39,230 nucleotides of DNA from a virus, in the IMG/VR virus record IMGVR_UViG_3300012936_004598, positions 1 to 39,230 of that record; one strand, written 5' to 3'. The position numbers and the translations under genes are program-made. The notes beneath the pieces are model-generated. The model worked only from the letters and a program-made list of their open reading frames with translations, was not told where the DNA came from and ran no database searches. Positions 6,441-14,762 of the stretch are shown piece by piece (within the stretch, counting starts at the first letter, position 1; each line of letters starts with the position of its first letter).

Positions 6441-7894
6441 TTCCAATCTACCTTTTCAATGGTGAATGGGTATTCTGCTTCCTTATAAAACTTTTTACGT
6501 TGGGTAAGGTGCCGCTTCGCAAACTTACAAGTACTTGTAAGATCCCATATTTGAACGAAGTCTTTGTCCTTTGCCTTTCTAACTCCTCTGCCTATGCTTT
6601 GTATTACTCTTACAAAACTTTTGCCAGGTTCAATAAGTACAAGATTAAAAATACGAGGTATGTTTATACCAACAGCCGCAACACCATAAGTAGCAATTAC
6701 TACATGATTAGTGCCTTCGTTGATTTCATCGTATGCTTCTTTTCTATCTTTTAATTTTACATCGCCTTTAACAAATGTACTGCCTGGAATAAGTTTTTGT
6801 AATTTTTCGCCTGCTGAAATCCTGTCAACAAGAATAAGAGTGTTTCCTGATTCTTTTACTTTGTTTAACAAAGATCCTATATATGTTACCCTGTCTTCAT
6901 TAGTAACTAGATACTTTAATTCTGATTGATAATCACTGTGTACTTGGGTATCAACCAATTGTACAATATTAACATGACATTGTGATAGCACACCTTTGTC
7001 TTGTAATTCTTTTGCTGAGACTTGTCCAATTACAGGTCCAAGGCTAGCATGAATACTTTCAAATTCAAATTTTTCTTTTGGTATTGTTCCAGTAAGACCC
7101 CAACGTATAGGAGCATTACGTAAGTTGCGTGTCAATAAATTTTTAAGAACTTCTGCTTTTGCTTGATGTACTTCGTCAATAATAATTGTCGAAACACCTT
7201 CGAGAAACTCAGCAAGACTTAATACTGCTGACCCGTCTTTAAATTTTTTGTCTAAAATATTCAAAGATTGCCAAGTACAAATAGTATGAGTCTTGCCAAG
7301 TTCTTTTCTATCACCGAAGTATACACCTACATCAAGACCACAGTTTATATAATCCTCTTCAGTTTGTGTAACCAAACTTTTATTAGGAACAACCACAAGA
7401 CTACGTCCATATGGTTCTGTTATCTTGGAAAGGGTTGCTGTTATGATAGTTTTACCTGCCCCAGTCGCTACTTCTTGAAGAGCTTGCGGATTCTTCAAAA
7501 AGTTATTGATTACCTCTACTTGATAATCACGCAAGCGTATTGGTTCACCTTCAGCAGGATGTCCTTTGGGCCAACTTTTGTTACCCCAAAACTCTTCTGA
7601 TATTGTATCAAATTTTAAATCAATTGGATGTCTTCGATCATCTATGTCAACTATTTGTACACCTTGTTTAGTAAGTACATCAACAATAGTATCAAGGTGA
7701 TTGACATAGCCTGTACCGCCGATGCCGAAAAAAGCAACTTTACCATCCCATCGTCCCAATTTATATTGCGGCATGTATCTGGCATATGGCACTTCAAACT
7801 TAAGAGCGTTAGATATTTTTCGTCGAACATCTACTTCGAGTCCTTCTAATTTAATATTGACTTCGTCTTCTATAATAAGTCTACATGTTGCCAT
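6437..7894 (-). CDS. uvsW: UvsW-type RNA-DNA/DNA helicase
   Basis: This 485-residue superfamily 2 helicase is the size of T4 UvsW (about 500). The N-terminal region (residues 1-110; ARYMPQYKLGRWDGKVAFF) matches the UvsW DNA-binding domain. The helicase motifs follow: Q-like LRDYQVEVI, Walker A GAGKT (145-149), Walker B DEVH (240-243), motif III LTGT, and motif VI QSIGRGVRK near the C-terminus. In T4, UvsW unwinds R-loops and branched DNA and drives the switch from origin-dependent to recombination-dependent replication. It starts 14 bases inside the end of the 419-residue upstream gene and is part of the operon read from the 9147-9175 promoter. Confidence 0.95.
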   Translation of the reverse strand: MATCRLIIEDEVNIKLEGLEVDVRRKISNALKFEVPYARYMPQYKLGRWDGKVAFFGIGGTGYVNHLDTIVDVLTKQGVQIVDIDDRRHPIDLKFDTISEEFWGNKSWPKGHPAEGEPIRLRDYQVEVINNFLKNPQALQEVATGAGKTIITATLSKITEPYGRSLVVVPNKSLVTQTEEDYINCGLDVGVYFGDRKELGKTHTICTWQSLNILDKKFKDGSAVLSLAEFLEGVSTIIIDEVHQAKAEVLKNLLTRNLRNAPIRWGLTGTIPKEKFEFESIHASLGPVIGQVSAKELQDKGVLSQCHVNIVQLVDTQVHSDYQSELKYLVTNEDRVTYIGSLLNKVKESGNTLILVDRISAGEKLQKLIPGSTFVKGDVKLKDRKEAYDEINEGTNHVVIATYGVAAVGINIPRIFNLVLIEPGKSFVRVIQSIGRGVRKAKDKDFVQIWDLTSTCKFAKRHLTQRKKFYKEAEYPFTIEKVDWK

Positions 7895-9140
7895 GAATAA
7901 ACTTCCTTTGGTGTCTATCCCAATGTCCTAAGTTACTAGAATCATCCCAGATAATTTGTAAGTCACAGCTTTGTGCGTAACCAATTGTGTTATTCCATGA
8001 CAGACCTTTTTTATGTGTATGAAGAACACAGTTAGCTCTAAACTTACTTTGTAACAAAGGCTTGGGTAACTTTGTACTATTAATATACACAATTTTAGTG
8101 TTTTTGTCAACCGGATTATTCAATCCCTGTTGTTGAATGTAATAGTTAAAAGGATCTTGACCATCTTTTCTAAACATTACACTTACATCTTTACTATCTA
8201 CAACTCCTTTAAAAGCATTGTAAGTCAAGACTAAATCGTCGTGTGCGTGTTTATCCTCCAATACAACTAATACTGGAAAGCGTTGTAGCTCTATTACACT
8301 TTCAACAATTTGGTTCATTGGAAACTTATTTTTATCAATTATAATAGTTGCCTGGTCTCTTTCTACAATCTTTCTACTAAGAATATTAAGGTTTTTTAAC
8401 TTTTCCTCAGGGTTCTCAAAGTGATGCAAACCGTACAAATATCTTCTATCCATGTACAGGACATAATTGTCTTTATCTAAAGAACCTAACTCTTCTCTCA
8501 GTTTTTGTACAGCAGAATCGCATAAATTTACTAATTTGTTATCGTATATTCCGGGAACATATTCTTTTTTGTTTTCATTGAAATAACAAATTTTATCATA
8601 TGCTTCTAATATATCTTTTTGTATACTAAACTTATGTTCAAACCTTTTTGCTATCTGTACTAAAGCATATATGTTTTTTGTGTTAATACTAAAGTAGTGC
8701 GTGTGTTTATCATACTTAATATCTTGTCTTGGATTAAGCCTTCTTAATTCTTCAACACGATCTATTATTTTTTTATTAAAAGGGAATCTTATACCTAGTA
8801 TATCTTCATCATTGTATGTCATTACTTTGACCCAATGTGATCTGTCAACTTCACGTAGGGGATATTTTAATTCTTGTATAACATTTTTTAAGTCTACACC
8901 TGCTTTTTTAAATTGGTCTTTATAATCAGCTAATAATTTTGTTTTGACTAATTCATATTGCCTATCTGTCATTGGTATTTTTTTTGATAATTGTTTAGCA
9001 ATGCTAATCATAATAGTAGCATCATTTTGTTTTAAGACAAGTCCAAAATCTTGATATGATTTCGCAGACACACGTGGTATCTCAACTCCGGTGAGTAGAG
9101 ACAGACAGTCTTCACAAGTGGTTACTTTCTCATTGTACAT
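7881..9140 (-). CDS. Unknown 419-residue phage protein upstream of uvsW
   Basis: I do not recognise a family with confidence. The protein is soluble and charged and has an N-terminal C9-x2-C12 pair (CEDC). The middle contains Lys-rich helical stretches; the C-terminal third carries Rossmann-like strands (VLVVLEDKHAHDDLV, TKIVYINSTKLPKP, LQIIWDDSSNLGHWDRH). The last segment recalls a degenerate helicase or nucleotide-binding half domain, but no Walker A motif is present. The ATG at 9140 coincides with the predicted transcription start of the 9147-9175 promoter, so the message may be leaderless. Its 3' end overlaps uvsW by 14 bases, which suggests a related role in DNA processing. Confidence 0.65.
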   Translation of the reverse strand: MYNEKVTTCEDCLSLLTGVEIPRVSAKSYQDFGLVLKQNDATIMISIAKQLSKKIPMTDRQYELVKTKLLADYKDQFKKAGVDLKNVIQELKYPLREVDRSHWVKVMTYNDEDILGIRFPFNKKIIDRVEELRRLNPRQDIKYDKHTHYFSINTKNIYALVQIAKRFEHKFSIQKDILEAYDKICYFNENKKEYVPGIYDNKLVNLCDSAVQKLREELGSLDKDNYVLYMDRRYLYGLHHFENPEEKLKNLNILSRKIVERDQATIIIDKNKFPMNQIVESVIELQRFPVLVVLEDKHAHDDLVLTYNAFKGVVDSKDVSVMFRKDGQDPFNYYIQQQGLNNPVDKNTKIVYINSTKLPKPLLQSKFRANCVLHTHKKGLSWNNTIGYAQSCDLQIIWDDSSNLGHWDRHQRKFIHGNM

Positions 9141-9146
9141 AGAACT

Positions 9147-9175
9147 ATTATAAACTATTTTAGTTTAGAAGTCAA
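9147..9175 (-). promoter_or_regulatory. Sigma70-type promoter of the uvsW operon, inside the end of the previous gene
   Basis: The minus strand has TTGACT (9170-9175), a 17-base spacer and a perfect TATAAT (9147-9152). The -35 box lies in the last codons of the upstream glycan gene. With normal spacing, +1 falls at or beside the A of the ATG at 9140, leaving no room for a ribosome binding site. It separates the uvsW block from read-through of the glycan island. Confidence 0.75.
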
Positions 9176-10006
9176 GCGTTTAAGTGGAATTCCTTGAGAA
9201 ATTTCTTCTATTGTCCATTCAGTATGTGCGTAGTCATTAAGCCATTGTTGCCTATCTGGACGTATTGGGTCCTCTATGTTTCGCATATCATTTATATTAT
9301 TTGCTACAGGATAAGCAAGACTGCTAGGACCGACAAAGGCAGGAACACCAGCAATAATACTATGTATACCAGGGTTACTTGACCAACTTACTGTTGCCCA
9401 AATATTATCAAATCCTAAATTGAAATCATCGTAAGTACCATTAATATATTGCGGTTCACGTCTAATAACATTAAGTAATCCGCGTTCAATGTGTTCTAAT
9501 CTACAACGAGGATGAGGTCTAAAAATTATGGTTCTACTTGTATACTTACGTATCTCATCATATGTATCTAAAAACCAATTGCTCATGCGTGACATATTTG
9601 TCCATTGTAAACTTTTATCATGTTGCCCGCATACTAATATAAATTCACCTTGATGTGTCCAAGGTGTTAACGTAATACCAATATTATTGCTACGACTATT
9701 GTCATTACCACTAGGCCCGAAGTAAGCATCTCTATTAATTCCATTCAATCCAACTTTCCATGTATTCCCTCTTTTAATGCCGCCTACTTCAAGTACTATT
9801 GTTGGTCGTTCTTGTCGTTGGTTTGCTTCCCATATAGCACGGTTTCCACCCATGCGACCGTTGAAAAGTACGCTCCATATAACATCAATGCCATCAGTAT
9901 CATCAACGACAACATCATGCCCAAGAGCAGTAGCGCCAGCATGAAAGGCATCAAAAACAGGCTTACTATTAAGGGCACCGTATCTCGCATGTAAATTAAA
10001 TTTCAT
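9155..10006 (-). CDS. Capsule-synthesis-like glycan protein (paralogue 1)
   Basis: This 283-residue protein resembles capsule-polysaccharide synthesis proteins with a GT-B-like C-terminal half. It has IIFRPHPRCR (about 159-168), then ATVSWSSNPGIHSIIAGVPAF, a donor-site-like S-x-x-x-x-H/A-x-x-x-x-GVP pattern, and ends with W-T-x-E-E-I-S-Q-G. The same C-terminal plan is shared by the genes at 10829, 11751 and 21323, so this is a four-member paralogous family. Proteins of the PF05159 type (KpsS/KpsC) are Kdo transferases in group 2 capsules, which would fit the kdsA gene in the window, but that assignment is an inference. It is the last gene of the glycan island; its end carries the -35 box of the next promoter. 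Confidence 0.7.
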   Translation of the reverse strand: MKFNLHARYGALNSKPVFDAFHAGATALGHDVVVDDTDGIDVIWSVLFNGRMGGNRAIWEANQRQERPTIVLEVGGIKRGNTWKVGLNGINRDAYFGPSGNDNSRSNNIGITLTPWTHQGEFILVCGQHDKSLQWTNMSRMSNWFLDTYDEIRKYTSRTIIFRPHPRCRLEHIERGLLNVIRREPQYINGTYDDFNLGFDNIWATVSWSSNPGIHSIIAGVPAFVGPSSLAYPVANNINDMRNIEDPIRPDRQQWLNDYAHTEWTIEEISQGIPLKRLTSKLK

Positions 10007-10841
10007 TCCAATATGACTCAGTTCTACTCACCATTAAGTCCTTTTGTAAACTTTTGCCTTCTTTCTTCCTTCCGCCTTTCATATGGTCCATCCATTTACC
10101 TAAAGGACCATTTATTAACGGATGCCCTCCGCCTCCAGTTTTTGCTTCGCGCAAATACATATTAGCACTGTAATCTAATACATTATTATCAATTGCTTTC
10201 AATTGGTTAAGTATGTGTCCGAACACAAAACTATCGTGCCATTCGTCTAATTCAAATATACCATTATTGGCATCTTCATAAAATCTTTCAAACTCTTTTA
10301 AAAACTGTACACACATAGGATGTTTTAAATTCATTCCATAAAATCCACACTCTGGCCATGTTTGCGATCCTTTGCCTCTACCTACATATGTAATCCATTT
10401 GTCGTTTGGTAATAAATCTTTGAACTGATCATAGCTCCAGTTTGTATGAATGAAGCTATCAGCATCCATCCAAACGCACCAATCTTCGCTTCGTTCACAA
10501 GCATCAAACACAGCATAAGTCTTGTTGGCAAAACGTATTGCGTCCCATTTGAACTTTTTATGCCAATCTCTTGGACGTCTTACTTTGATATGATCTGGTG
10601 GAATACCATTTGCTTTTGGATCATTTCCCCAGCGTGATTTAAATTCATTTAGTTTTGGTAATGCTTCAAAAGCATCAAATACTTTAATATTTTCAGCATT
10701 TACTGTAGGTGTACATCCTTCTGCGTATACAAGCAAATTAATTCTATTATCTACTCGTTGAGCAAAACTATCTAAAAATCTTTGACCGTATTCGTCTAAT
10801 CCTGGTTTGTGGAATGTTGTTAGTACTGTTATTTTTTCCAT
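9996..10841 (-). CDS. Glycosyltransferase-like protein with DxD motif
   Basis: This gene encodes 281 residues from the ATG at 10841, which has GAGAG seven bases before it; a longer frame to 10868 is less likely. The start MEKITVLTTFHKPGLDEYGQRFLDSF is typical of a GT-A Rossmann-like nucleotide-sugar fold, and WCVWMDADSFI supplies the metal-binding DxD. Downstream, ECGFYGMNL and ELDEWHDSFVFGHIL hold acidic residues suited to acceptor binding or catalysis. The protein is probably soluble or peripheral and uses a nucleotide sugar; its acceptor is unknown. It overlaps both neighbours by about 11-13 bases. Confidence 0.75.
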   Translation of the reverse strand: MEKITVLTTFHKPGLDEYGQRFLDSFAQRVDNRINLLVYAEGCTPTVNAENIKVFDAFEALPKLNEFKSRWGNDPKANGIPPDHIKVRRPRDWHKKFKWDAIRFANKTYAVFDACERSEDWCVWMDADSFIHTNWSYDQFKDLLPNDKWITYVGRGKGSQTWPECGFYGMNLKHPMCVQFLKEFERFYEDANNGIFELDEWHDSFVFGHILNQLKAIDNNVLDYSANMYLREAKTGGGGHPLINGPLGKWMDHMKGGRKKEGKSLQKDLMVSRTESYWNEI

Positions 10842-11770
10842 ACGTATTCTCTCATGTGTTTCCAACATTCACCTGTTCTTAATTCTTCTAGTGTCCAATG
10901 GCTCATTGCCAATCTTCTTAGCCAGGCTTCTCTGTCAAAGTCATAGTTTATATCATGCATTTTAGCCAAGTTAGTATTTGCTACGTCACGTGCTTGACTC
11001 CTACTAGGATCTAAAACAAATATAGGAACTCCTTCAATGGCCGCCGCAACAGCCGGGCTACTATTATAACTTACTACAGCATAGGCGTCATGTAAATCTT
11101 TTATAAGTCCACTTGAAGGAGAACTAACTTGTACTTTATGTCCTATTGCTTTAAGTTGCATAATATGTTTATCTATTTTTTTATCGCCTGGATGAAACCT
11201 TACTCTAATTGGCTTGTCAGTAAATCTCTTTAAATTTTGTAATAACGGGTGTAACCAATTAATTACTTTGAGACCATCCATACTCCAACCGCCATCTCTT
11301 TGACAAGTTATTAAAATATAGTCGCCATATTTTTTCCAAGGCTTCAATTGTATGCTAAGCCTATCTCTAAGTTTGCCCCAACGTTCTGGCAATATTTTAT
11401 CATCACAGTATTCACCTGTATTAGGAAATATACCATCAAAACTATATCTTAAATATGTGTTTACGTTTTTGGGATCATATGCTAAAAATAAATTAGCATC
11501 AGCTATTACAGTTCTACCACCTATACTTTCTTGTCCTGCTAACACACGCCTACGTAAATCAAGATGTGGCACATGTTTACTACCAGGATGAACAAAACCT
11601 TGTAAGACAGCAACCTCACTTGCTTCATATTGGAATGTATTAATTATTTGTCCTGTGTCTCCAGCTTTTACTGCTCCTTCAACAAAGTTTTGAATTAATT
11701 GTGGCTTTTCTGGATTTTTATTTCCTGGAGGGATAGCTTTTAGATAAGCGTTAACCTTTAATTGCTTCAT
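10829..11770 (-). CDS. Capsule-synthesis-like glycan protein (paralogue 2)
   Basis: This 313-residue protein belongs to the same family as those at 9155, 11751 and 21323. It shows IRVRFHPGDKKI (about residues 195-206), followed by AVVSYNSSPAVAAAIEGVPIFVLDPS, and the family ending W-T-L-E-E-L-R-T-G-E-C-W-K. The N-terminal half (KVNAYLKAIPPGNKNPEKPQ, then FQYEASEVAVLQGFVHPGSK) is distinct, as expected if the acceptor differs. The role would be sugar or phosphosugar transfer in assembling a surface polysaccharide. It is translationally linked to its neighbours through short overlaps. Confidence 0.7.
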   Translation of the reverse strand: MKQLKVNAYLKAIPPGNKNPEKPQLIQNFVEGAVKAGDTGQIINTFQYEASEVAVLQGFVHPGSKHVPHLDLRRRVLAGQESIGGRTVIADANLFLAYDPKNVNTYLRYSFDGIFPNTGEYCDDKILPERWGKLRDRLSIQLKPWKKYGDYILITCQRDGGWSMDGLKVINWLHPLLQNLKRFTDKPIRVRFHPGDKKIDKHIMQLKAIGHKVQVSSPSSGLIKDLHDAYAVVSYNSSPAVAAAIEGVPIFVLDPSRSQARDVANTNLAKMHDINYDFDREAWLRRLAMSHWTLEELRTGECWKHMREYVWKK

Positions 11771-12629
11771 CGTACAACTTCTCCCCTTCTATAAGTTTCC
11801 AAGCAAGACCTGAACGCATTTCATCTAATCTGTATTGGCAGTAAGCGAGATAATGTAACAATTTAACAAACTCAGCATACTCTGGATAATGTGGATCTTC
11901 TATAGCTTCCAAACTTTTGTTAGCAAGTGAATCTACACAATTAGGAGCCATTGTAAAAGCAGGTATTCCATAGTGCATAGCTTCAAGTGCCGCCATACTT
12001 TGATATGTTACTACTGCCCAAATTTGATCTCTCATACATTGTGCGGCTACACTATTTTCTTTTATTCTAGCTGGACGCAAACCTTTGTTTCTTACAATTA
12101 TTTCTCTTTTTGTATATTTTCTAATTTCAGCAACAGTATCACTTACCCATTTATCTCTATCAATATTGTAAAATTGACATGGCTTTTCACTAGGTGTAAC
12201 AAGTAGTATTGGACCATTTTGTAACTTTAAAGGCTTTCTACCATGGTATTGCATATATGGAGCAAATCGTTGTAGTTGTTCAAATCTATCACCCGGCATG
12301 TCTTTAAACTTTGTGTGTTGGATATTATTTTTTACTACACGATAATATTCTTTACGCTTCATTAAGTTACCCATGTAACCATTATCTATGTAATAAAACG
12401 GACGACCTGTTTCCCAACATTTCCAAATTTCTTTCCGTTTAGTCATGCTACGAAAAGATACAGGTATATCGTTAGGCCAAGGACTTTCAGTAATCTTACT
12501 GCTAATATCTTTTCTATCTATAAGACAAGCACCAGTTCCATACTGCCAGTGCTTCATAATTTGGTCATCACCGTCTAAGTATAACATTCTTGGCATTTGT
12601 CCAAACTCTTTTGTTTTGTATCTTTCCAC
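11751..12629 (-). CDS. Capsule-synthesis-like glycan protein (paralogue 3), GTG start
   Basis: This gene encodes 292 residues. The start is GTG, lying immediately after the stop of the previous gene (TAAGTG) with GAGG five bases further upstream, so the choice is well supported. The central motif FYYIDNGYMGNLMKRKEYYRV is closely matched in the protein at 21323 (FFHIDNGYIGN...YYRI), making these two the closest pair in the paralogous family. The GT-B-like C-terminal half has VVTYQSMAALEAMHYGIPAF and ends R-L-D-E-M-R-S-G-L-A-W-K. A glycosyl- or phosphoglycosyltransferase role is inferred. Confidence 0.7.
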   Translation of the reverse strand: MERYKTKEFGQMPRMLYLDGDDQIMKHWQYGTGACLIDRKDISSKITESPWPNDIPVSFRSMTKRKEIWKCWETGRPFYYIDNGYMGNLMKRKEYYRVVKNNIQHTKFKDMPGDRFEQLQRFAPYMQYHGRKPLKLQNGPILLVTPSEKPCQFYNIDRDKWVSDTVAEIRKYTKREIIVRNKGLRPARIKENSVAAQCMRDQIWAVVTYQSMAALEAMHYGIPAFTMAPNCVDSLANKSLEAIEDPHYPEYAEFVKLLHYLAYCQYRLDEMRSGLAWKLIEGEKLYDEAIKG

Positions 12630-13310
12630 TTATACCTCGTCTTCCATCATATTATATAACTCTGTTTTCCATTCAGCATGAAATTCACAATCTCTATAAT
12701 TTTCAAACCAAGGACCACCTTCTGTATAATGGATTAGTTTTGGATGAGATATGTCGTCATATACTCCGACTAGATAATTCCATGTGTGACTTATACTGCC
12801 TACTTCTTCATCTTTTAACCAACTAAACCTATGTAGATATGCTCCTGTTACTGTAGGATCATTTACTAGTTTTTGAGTAACAACTTTATTACTTGGATGT
12901 CCACAATTCCATAACACCATGCTTGACCAATTTTTACGCGGATAGATAGTTTGTTTTTGCCCATCCATTTTAGTACCTTCTTCGACTTTGTAGTCATGTT
13001 GTACGCACATTACAGCATACTTGTCATCAGCTTCATCAAACAATTCTTGGATATCTGTTGTAAGGATCATGTCACTGTCCATAAACACTGCCCAACCTTT
13101 ATAGTCTGTAAGTTCGGGTATAAGAAAACGTGTGAATGTAAATTCTGTTGATGCCAGTTTATCAACCGGGCGTGTATACATTCCCGCATCTCTTAGTTCT
13201 TGTTGCTTTAATGGTCGCACGTCTGCTTCTGGATTACGTGCTATAATACTATGCTTACATACTTGATAAGCAATATCTTCTCTAGTGTCATAACCTACAA
13301 ATACTTTCAT
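12630..13310 (-). CDS. GT8-like glycosyltransferase
   Basis: This 226-residue GT-A glycosyltransferase is of a type common in marine T4-like phages and in marine bacteria. It opens MKVFVGYDTREDIAYQVCKHS and has LASTEFTFTRFLIP, the metal-binding motif FMDSDMI (D78, D80), YPRKNWSSMVLWNCGHPSN and the C-terminal HYTEGGPWFENYRDCEFH. The family transfers a hexose from a nucleotide sugar with retention; the product is unknown. The ribosome binding site AAGG lies just before the ATG. Only one base separates it from the nucleotidyltransferase-cupin gene, so both would be read from the late promoter at 14088-14095. Confidence 0.85.
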   Translation of the reverse strand: MKVFVGYDTREDIAYQVCKHSIIARNPEADVRPLKQQELRDAGMYTRPVDKLASTEFTFTRFLIPELTDYKGWAVFMDSDMILTTDIQELFDEADDKYAVMCVQHDYKVEEGTKMDGQKQTIYPRKNWSSMVLWNCGHPSNKVVTQKLVNDPTVTGAYLHRFSWLKDEEVGSISHTWNYLVGVYDDISHPKLIHYTEGGPWFENYRDCEFHAEWKTELYNMMEDEV

Positions 13311-13311
13311 A

Positions 13312-14082
13312 TTACCTTCTTTCTATATCTTCTTCTATACAGTTCTTTCCATACTGTATTTCAACTAATTTTAAATCTGTATCATGTTCGTTGGCAAGTT
13401 GATGCCAGGTGCCTTCCGGAATATGTAAACTGGAGTGTTGTTTATATACGCCTAATATTTCTTGGTCTGTTGAAGCATTAAGTGTATATACTGTTGCTGT
13501 ACCTTCTGCTACAAACCAATGTTCGCTACGTTCTTTATGACGTTGCATTGATAATCTATTTCCGGGAGGAACTGCTAGTTCCTTTACTTTAGTTTGTTTT
13601 TCATATTCATGTATCACTCTATAGTACCCCCAAGTTCTCACTGTTTTAGGTGCTTTCCATTCATCAAGTAACCAACTACTAGAATTCATTTTATTTTCTC
13701 CGCCAACTCCAAAAACAAATTCAACATCACAAATATCATTATAGGTTTTGTATTCAGGAGTAGTTGTATTAGTTCGATCACCTCCGTTGGCAAAAATAAT
13801 TTTACATCTAGAATTAGTTGCTAGTGTCTTATATATAGCACCGCAAGCACTACCGTCTTTGTCATCAAAGCTCAAAACTTTATCTACACAAGATAAGTTT
13901 TCTATAATTGTTGCTCTGTCTTTGAATGGCATAAAAGGTCTTCCTTTTTTATTTGTTAGCCATTCATCTGAATTAACTCCAACGTGTAATTCATCGCCTA
14001 GTTCTTTTGCGGCTTTAAAATATTCTATGTGTCCAGAATGAAGAGGATCGAAACCGCCTGTAACTAATACGATGTTTTTCAT
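13312..14082 (-). CDS. Nucleotidyltransferase fused to a mannose-6-phosphate-isomerase-type cupin
   Basis: This 256-residue, two-domain protein starts with a cytidylyl/adenylyltransferase-like domain (about 1-145): GGFDPLHSGH with the HxGH motif H15-H18, a KDRATII helix and NSSSWLL in place of the usual ISST motif. Such domains activate sugar phosphates, as in HldE/RfaE and TagD. The second domain (about 165-250) matches the cupin of type II phosphomannose isomerases: PPGNRLSMQRHKERSEHWFV (H182, H188) and IPEGTWHQLAN (H227). The pair suggests one polypeptide that isomerises and activates a sugar for the island. A TATAAATA late promoter sits exactly five bases before the ATG with no ribosome binding site. 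Confidence 0.83.
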   Translation of the reverse strand: MKNIVLVTGGFDPLHSGHIEYFKAAKELGDELHVGVNSDEWLTNKKGRPFMPFKDRATIIENLSCVDKVLSFDDKDGSACGAIYKTLATNSRCKIIFANGGDRTNTTTPEYKTYNDICDVEFVFGVGGENKMNSSSWLLDEWKAPKTVRTWGYYRVIHEYEKQTKVKELAVPPGNRLSMQRHKERSEHWFVAEGTATVYTLNASTDQEILGVYKQHSSLHIPEGTWHQLANEHDTDLKLVEIQYGKNCIEEDIERR

Positions 14083-14087
14083 ATAGA

Positions 14088-14095
14088 TATTTATA
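14088..14095 (-). promoter_or_regulatory. T4-type late promoter inside the glycan island
   Basis: The minus strand reads TATAAATA, the exact T4 late -10 octamer, followed by TCTAT and the ATG at 14082. It lies in the only real gap (20 bases) of the island. It would provide late transcription of the six genes from 14082 down to 9155. There is no ribosome binding site between octamer and ATG. Confidence 0.7.
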
Positions 14096-14102
14096 TACGC
14101 AC

Positions 14103-14762
14103 TTATTTACTTGTTGTTGATTTGATGCCTTGAACTTTTGTGTAGTATGGTTTGTGTACTCTAAGCCATGGACATAGTTGTTTACACATTATAGCATCAT
14201 TAGGCCACCAGCCAATATTATTTTGTAGTTCTATAATTTTTTTAGCACCTTCTGGCTTTATAATATAAGCACTATGTCCTGGAAGTCCTTGTGGAATACT
14301 TTCATCAGCTACCCAAGGAACTTCTTGTACGCCATTACTGTGTAATTTATTATATAACTTTGAATTGAAGGTAGCATGATCAGGGTCGTTAATGCTTATT
14401 GCTAATCCCTCAAACTCAAAAGGAATAAATTGTTTGGTGAAAATAGCATCATGTTCTAAAATGATAATAGGATTGTTTTCTTCTACACACTTTTGCCAAA
14501 GCCTATAATGACTGCCAGCCGCCGCAATACGTTTTGTCATATCATATGTTTTGTATGCCTTTAGTGTCATACCAGTAGTAGGACATTTTACTTTTTTTCT
14601 ATAAGGCCATTTCCAATTTACTTCCCACATCGACTCAGGAGTTATAGCATCAAACTTTTGTACATCTATTTCTGAATGTGTATCAATAATTGATTGAATA
14701 CACTTATCAGCATGTTTTTGACTGTCTTCGTGTCCTGGTATAGATATTATGTAAGCTCTCAT
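14103..14762 (-). CDS. GT25-like glycosyltransferase
   Basis: This 219-residue protein starts at the ATG that overlaps the preceding stop as ATGA (14759-14762). It resembles GT25 (LPS beta-galactosyltransferase-type) proteins: MRAYIISIPGHEDSQKHADKC at the start, a conserved GSHYRLWQKCVE helix, ILEHDAIF as the metal-site strand, and a C-terminal GLPGHSAYIIKPEGAKKIIE with WWPNDAIMC. It is likely to add one sugar to an oligosaccharide acceptor. A related protein is encoded at 19249-19815 in the same island. Confidence 0.8.
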   Translation of the reverse strand: MRAYIISIPGHEDSQKHADKCIQSIIDTHSEIDVQKFDAITPESMWEVNWKWPYRKKVKCPTTGMTLKAYKTYDMTKRIAAAGSHYRLWQKCVEENNPIIILEHDAIFTKQFIPFEFEGLAISINDPDHATFNSKLYNKLHSNGVQEVPWVADESIPQGLPGHSAYIIKPEGAKKIIELQNNIGWWPNDAIMCKQLCPWLRVHKPYYTKVQGIKSTTSK

